DNA from: Tropicimonas sp. IMCC34043
Lineage (GTDB): Bacteria; Pseudomonadota; Alphaproteobacteria; Rhodobacterales; Rhodobacteraceae
Assembly: GCF_003390845.1 (NCBI RefSeq)
Contig: NZ_QMEK01000005.1
Coordinates: 186,001-250,000 of the forward strand
Length of the DNA stretch: 64,000 nt
Direction of reading: 5' to 3'
The notes under the pieces were generated by a model, which searched no databases, was not told where the DNA came from, and worked only from the letters and a program-made list of their open reading frames with translations. Below, piece after piece: positions 62,302 through 64,000 of this stretch (positions are counted from its first letter, which is position 1; each line of letters starts with the position of its first letter). The position numbers and the translations under genes were made by a program.

Positions 62302-63545
62302 GCCTTGTCCTGCTCGGTCTTTTCGCGCTGTTTCTGGTGCTCGGCCTGCCGGTGGCGCTGGCCATCGGTGGGGCGACGCTGATTTCGATGCAGGCCGGCG
62401 GCGTGCCGCTTCTGGTGCTGCCGCAACAGATGTTCTCAGGGATCAACAGCTTTGCGCTGGTCGCGGTGCCAATGTTCATCCTTGCCGGTGACATCATGGC
62501 CCAGGGTCAGGTCAGTGCCCGGTTGATCGCGCTTGCCGACGCGTTGATCGGGTTTCTGAAGGGCGGGCTGTCCATCGTCTCGATCCTGGCGGCGGTGTTC
62601 TTTGCCGCGATCTCGGGCTCGGGGGCCGCGACCACGGCCGCGGTCAGCGCGACGCTGGTGCCCGAACTGACCCGCAAGGGCTATGACCCGGCCTCGGCGG
62701 CAAGCCTGATTGCCGCGGGCGGCACCATCGGTGTCGTCATCCCGCCGTCGGTTCCGATGATCATCTATGCCGTCATCGCGCAGGAATCTGTCTCGAAACT
62801 GTTCCTCAGCGGCTTCATCCCGGGCGTCGCCATGGCAATCGGACTGATGGCGATTGCGCTGATCCAGGGCCATCGCCGCGCCTATCCCAGCGGCGGCGCG
62901 GTTTCCGTCACCCGGATATTTCGCACCTTCCTGTCGGCCTTCTGGGGGCTGATGACGCCGGTGATCATCCTTGGCGGCATCTTCTCGGGCGTCTTCACCC
63001 CGTCTGAGGCGGCGGTGATCGCGGTCAACTATGCGCTGTTCGTTTCGCTGGTGATCTATCGCGACATGCGCGCGAGCGACGTCTATCGGCTGTTCATCCG
63101 CTCGGCGATGACCACGGCCGTCATCATGTTCGTGATCTCGGCCTCGGCCGCGCTCAGCTGGCTCTTGTCGAACTGGCAGGTTCCGGCGCAGATCGCCGGC
63201 GCCGTGCTGTCGCTGTCCTCGAACACCTTCGTCATCCTGACGCTGATGCTGCTGCTGATCCTGCTGACCGGCGTCTTCATCGAAACCGCCTCGGCCCTGA
63301 TCATCCTGACGCCGATCCTGCTGCCGCTGGCGCTGCAGCTTGGGCTCGACCCGGTGCATTTCGGCATCGTCATCGTGATGGGGCTGGCAATCGGCATGAT
63401 CACGCCGCCGGTCGCGATCAACCTCTATGTCGCGACCTCGGTGACGGGGCTCGGGCTCGAACAGATCTCGAAGGCCGTGCTGCCCTATATGGCGGTGCTG
63501 ATCGTGGTGCTGTTTCTGGTCACCTTCGCGCCGCTGGCGTTCTAG
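62298..63545 (+). CDS. dctM: TRAP transporter large permease subunit
   Basis: A 415-residue 12-span DctM protein. Conserved segments are PMFILAGDIMAQGQVSARLI, FFAAISGSGAATTAAVSATL and GTIGVVIPPSVPMIIYAVIA, and the late LGLDPVHFGIVIVMGLAIGM. It is the Na+-coupled channel of the TRAP system. It is convergent with another TRAP large-subunit gene that begins outside the window. Confidence 0.92.
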   Translation: MSLVLLGLFALFLVLGLPVALAIGGATLISMQAGGVPLLVLPQQMFSGINSFALVAVPMFILAGDIMAQGQVSARLIALADALIGFLKGGLSIVSILAAVFFAAISGSGAATTAAVSATLVPELTRKGYDPASAASLIAAGGTIGVVIPPSVPMIIYAVIAQESVSKLFLSGFIPGVAMAIGLMAIALIQGHRRAYPSGGAVSVTRIFRTFLSAFWGLMTPVIILGGIFSGVFTPSEAAVIAVNYALFVSLVIYRDMRASDVYRLFIRSAMTTAVIMFVISASAALSWLLSNWQVPAQIAGAVLSLSSNTFVILTLMLLLILLTGVFIETASALIILTPILLPLALQLGLDPVHFGIVIVMGLAIGMITPPVAINLYVATSVTGLGLEQISKAVLPYMAVLIVVLFLVTFAPLAF

Positions 63546-63554
63546 GTCCCTGCC

Positions 63555-64000
63555 CTATCCCCCCAGCAGCCGCGGCACGATCAGCGACAGGCCGGGGATA
63601 TAGGTCACGAAGGCCAGCACGATCAGGTTGACGACGACAAAGGGAAACACGCCCGCGACGATGCTCATCACGGGTTTTCCAAGCGTCGAGGACGCGACGA
63701 AGATGTCGAGCCCGAAGGGTGGCGTGATCATTCCGATGCAGATGTTCAGCGTCACCACCATGCCGAAATGCACCGGGTCGATGCCAAGCGCCATGGCGGC
63801 CGGGAACAGCGGCGGCACCAGGATCAGCAGCGCCGAATTCGGGTCGATGAACATGCAGGCGATCAGGAAGGTGATGTTGACCACCATCAGGAACAGCACC
63901 GGCCCGGCGTGGATCGCCTCGAGAAACCCGATGATCTCGGTCGGGACCCGGGCGAGCGTGACGAAAAACGACAAAAGCCCCCCCATCGCCAGCAGCACGA
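63555..64000 (-). CDS. Second TRAP transporter large permease subunit, C-terminal part
   Basis: The last 148 residues of a DctM-type protein; the N-terminus lies beyond the window. LACMFIDPNSALLILVPPLF, LGIDPVHFGMVVTLNICIGM and ITPPFGLDIFVASSTLGKP are typical of the TRAP large subunit. It is convergent with the complete dctPQM operon at nine bases, so two separate TRAP systems end back to back. It may belong to a different substrate group: its DctM carries the FGLDIFVASS motif found in dicarboxylate-type members. Confidence 0.9.
   Translation of the reverse strand, partial: VLLAMGGLLSFFVTLARVPTEIIGFLEAIHAGPVLFLMVVNITFLIACMFIDPNSALLILVPPLFPAAMALGIDPVHFGMVVTLNICIGMITPPFGLDIFVASSTLGKPVMSIVAGVFPFVVVNLIVLAFVTYIPGLSLIVPRLLGG

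Overview
The window reads as chromosome or large replicon of a GC-rich alphaproteobacterium, most likely a Rhodobacterales (Rhodobacter/Paracoccus/Roseobacter-type) organism. The best taxonomic clue is an intact mannitol/sorbitol block that looks like the smoEFGK-mtlK polyol operon known from Rhodobacter sphaeroides. I see no rRNA, tRNA, CRISPR array, phage gene or insertion sequence. The taxon is inferred from gene content, not from a marker gene.

Nearly everything here is uptake and catabolism of small organic molecules. (1) 1-3819: the end of an APC amino-acid/amine permease, then an ornithine-cyclodeaminase-like protein, a RidA-like protein and an FAD amine/amino-acid oxidase. (2) 4036-11690: a leftward ribose-type ABC importer (binding protein, DUF2291 lipoprotein, ATPase, permease) with a DeoR regulator and a FucU/RbsD mutarotase, divergent from a fucose/arabinose-isomerase-like enzyme. 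(3) 11857-21527: a second ribose-type ABC importer with an SDR, divergent from a two-subunit transketolase, FGGY kinase, SorC-type regulator and second SDR; together they form a plausible ketose pathway. (4) 22291-30978: a periplasmic Ntn hydrolase, then a leftward operon of alkaline phosphatase, a Tat-signal Cys protein and an FtsX-type ABC transporter with a His/Asp/Glu-rich loop, and a large autotransporter. (5) 31593-42995: a zinc alcohol dehydrogenase convergent with a leftward polyol operon: ABC importer, SorC regulator, GlpD-like dehydrogenase, LyxK-like kinase, an LsrF orthologue and a stand-alone class II aldolase. (6) 43586-46920: a MYG1-family protein and a divergent LysR/MFS pair. 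(7) 47167-54730: HAD phosphatase, SorC regulator, SmoEFGK importer and mannitol 2-dehydrogenase. (8) 54832-60486: a SelA-like PLP enzyme with a polar amino-acid ABC importer, an IclR regulator and RidA. (9) 60799-64000: a complete TRAP transporter and the end of a second TRAP large subunit on the opposite strand.

The catabolic blocks share one plan: a dedicated importer, one local regulator and two to five enzymes. Several have inverted repeats at their promoters that fit the local regulator (SorC, IclR, LysR). Four of the five ABC binding-protein genes are followed at once by a perfect GC-rich stem-loop, which would favour high binding-protein levels relative to the membrane parts.

The parts most worth following are the transketolase/kinase block at 11.9-21.5 kb and the LsrF-containing polyol block at 32.9-43.0 kb. 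Both look like coherent pathways whose substrate cannot be named from sequence alone. The SelA-like/RidA/IclR/TRAP neighbourhood at 54.8-63.5 kb is a third. No mobile, defence or obviously foreign element was found.
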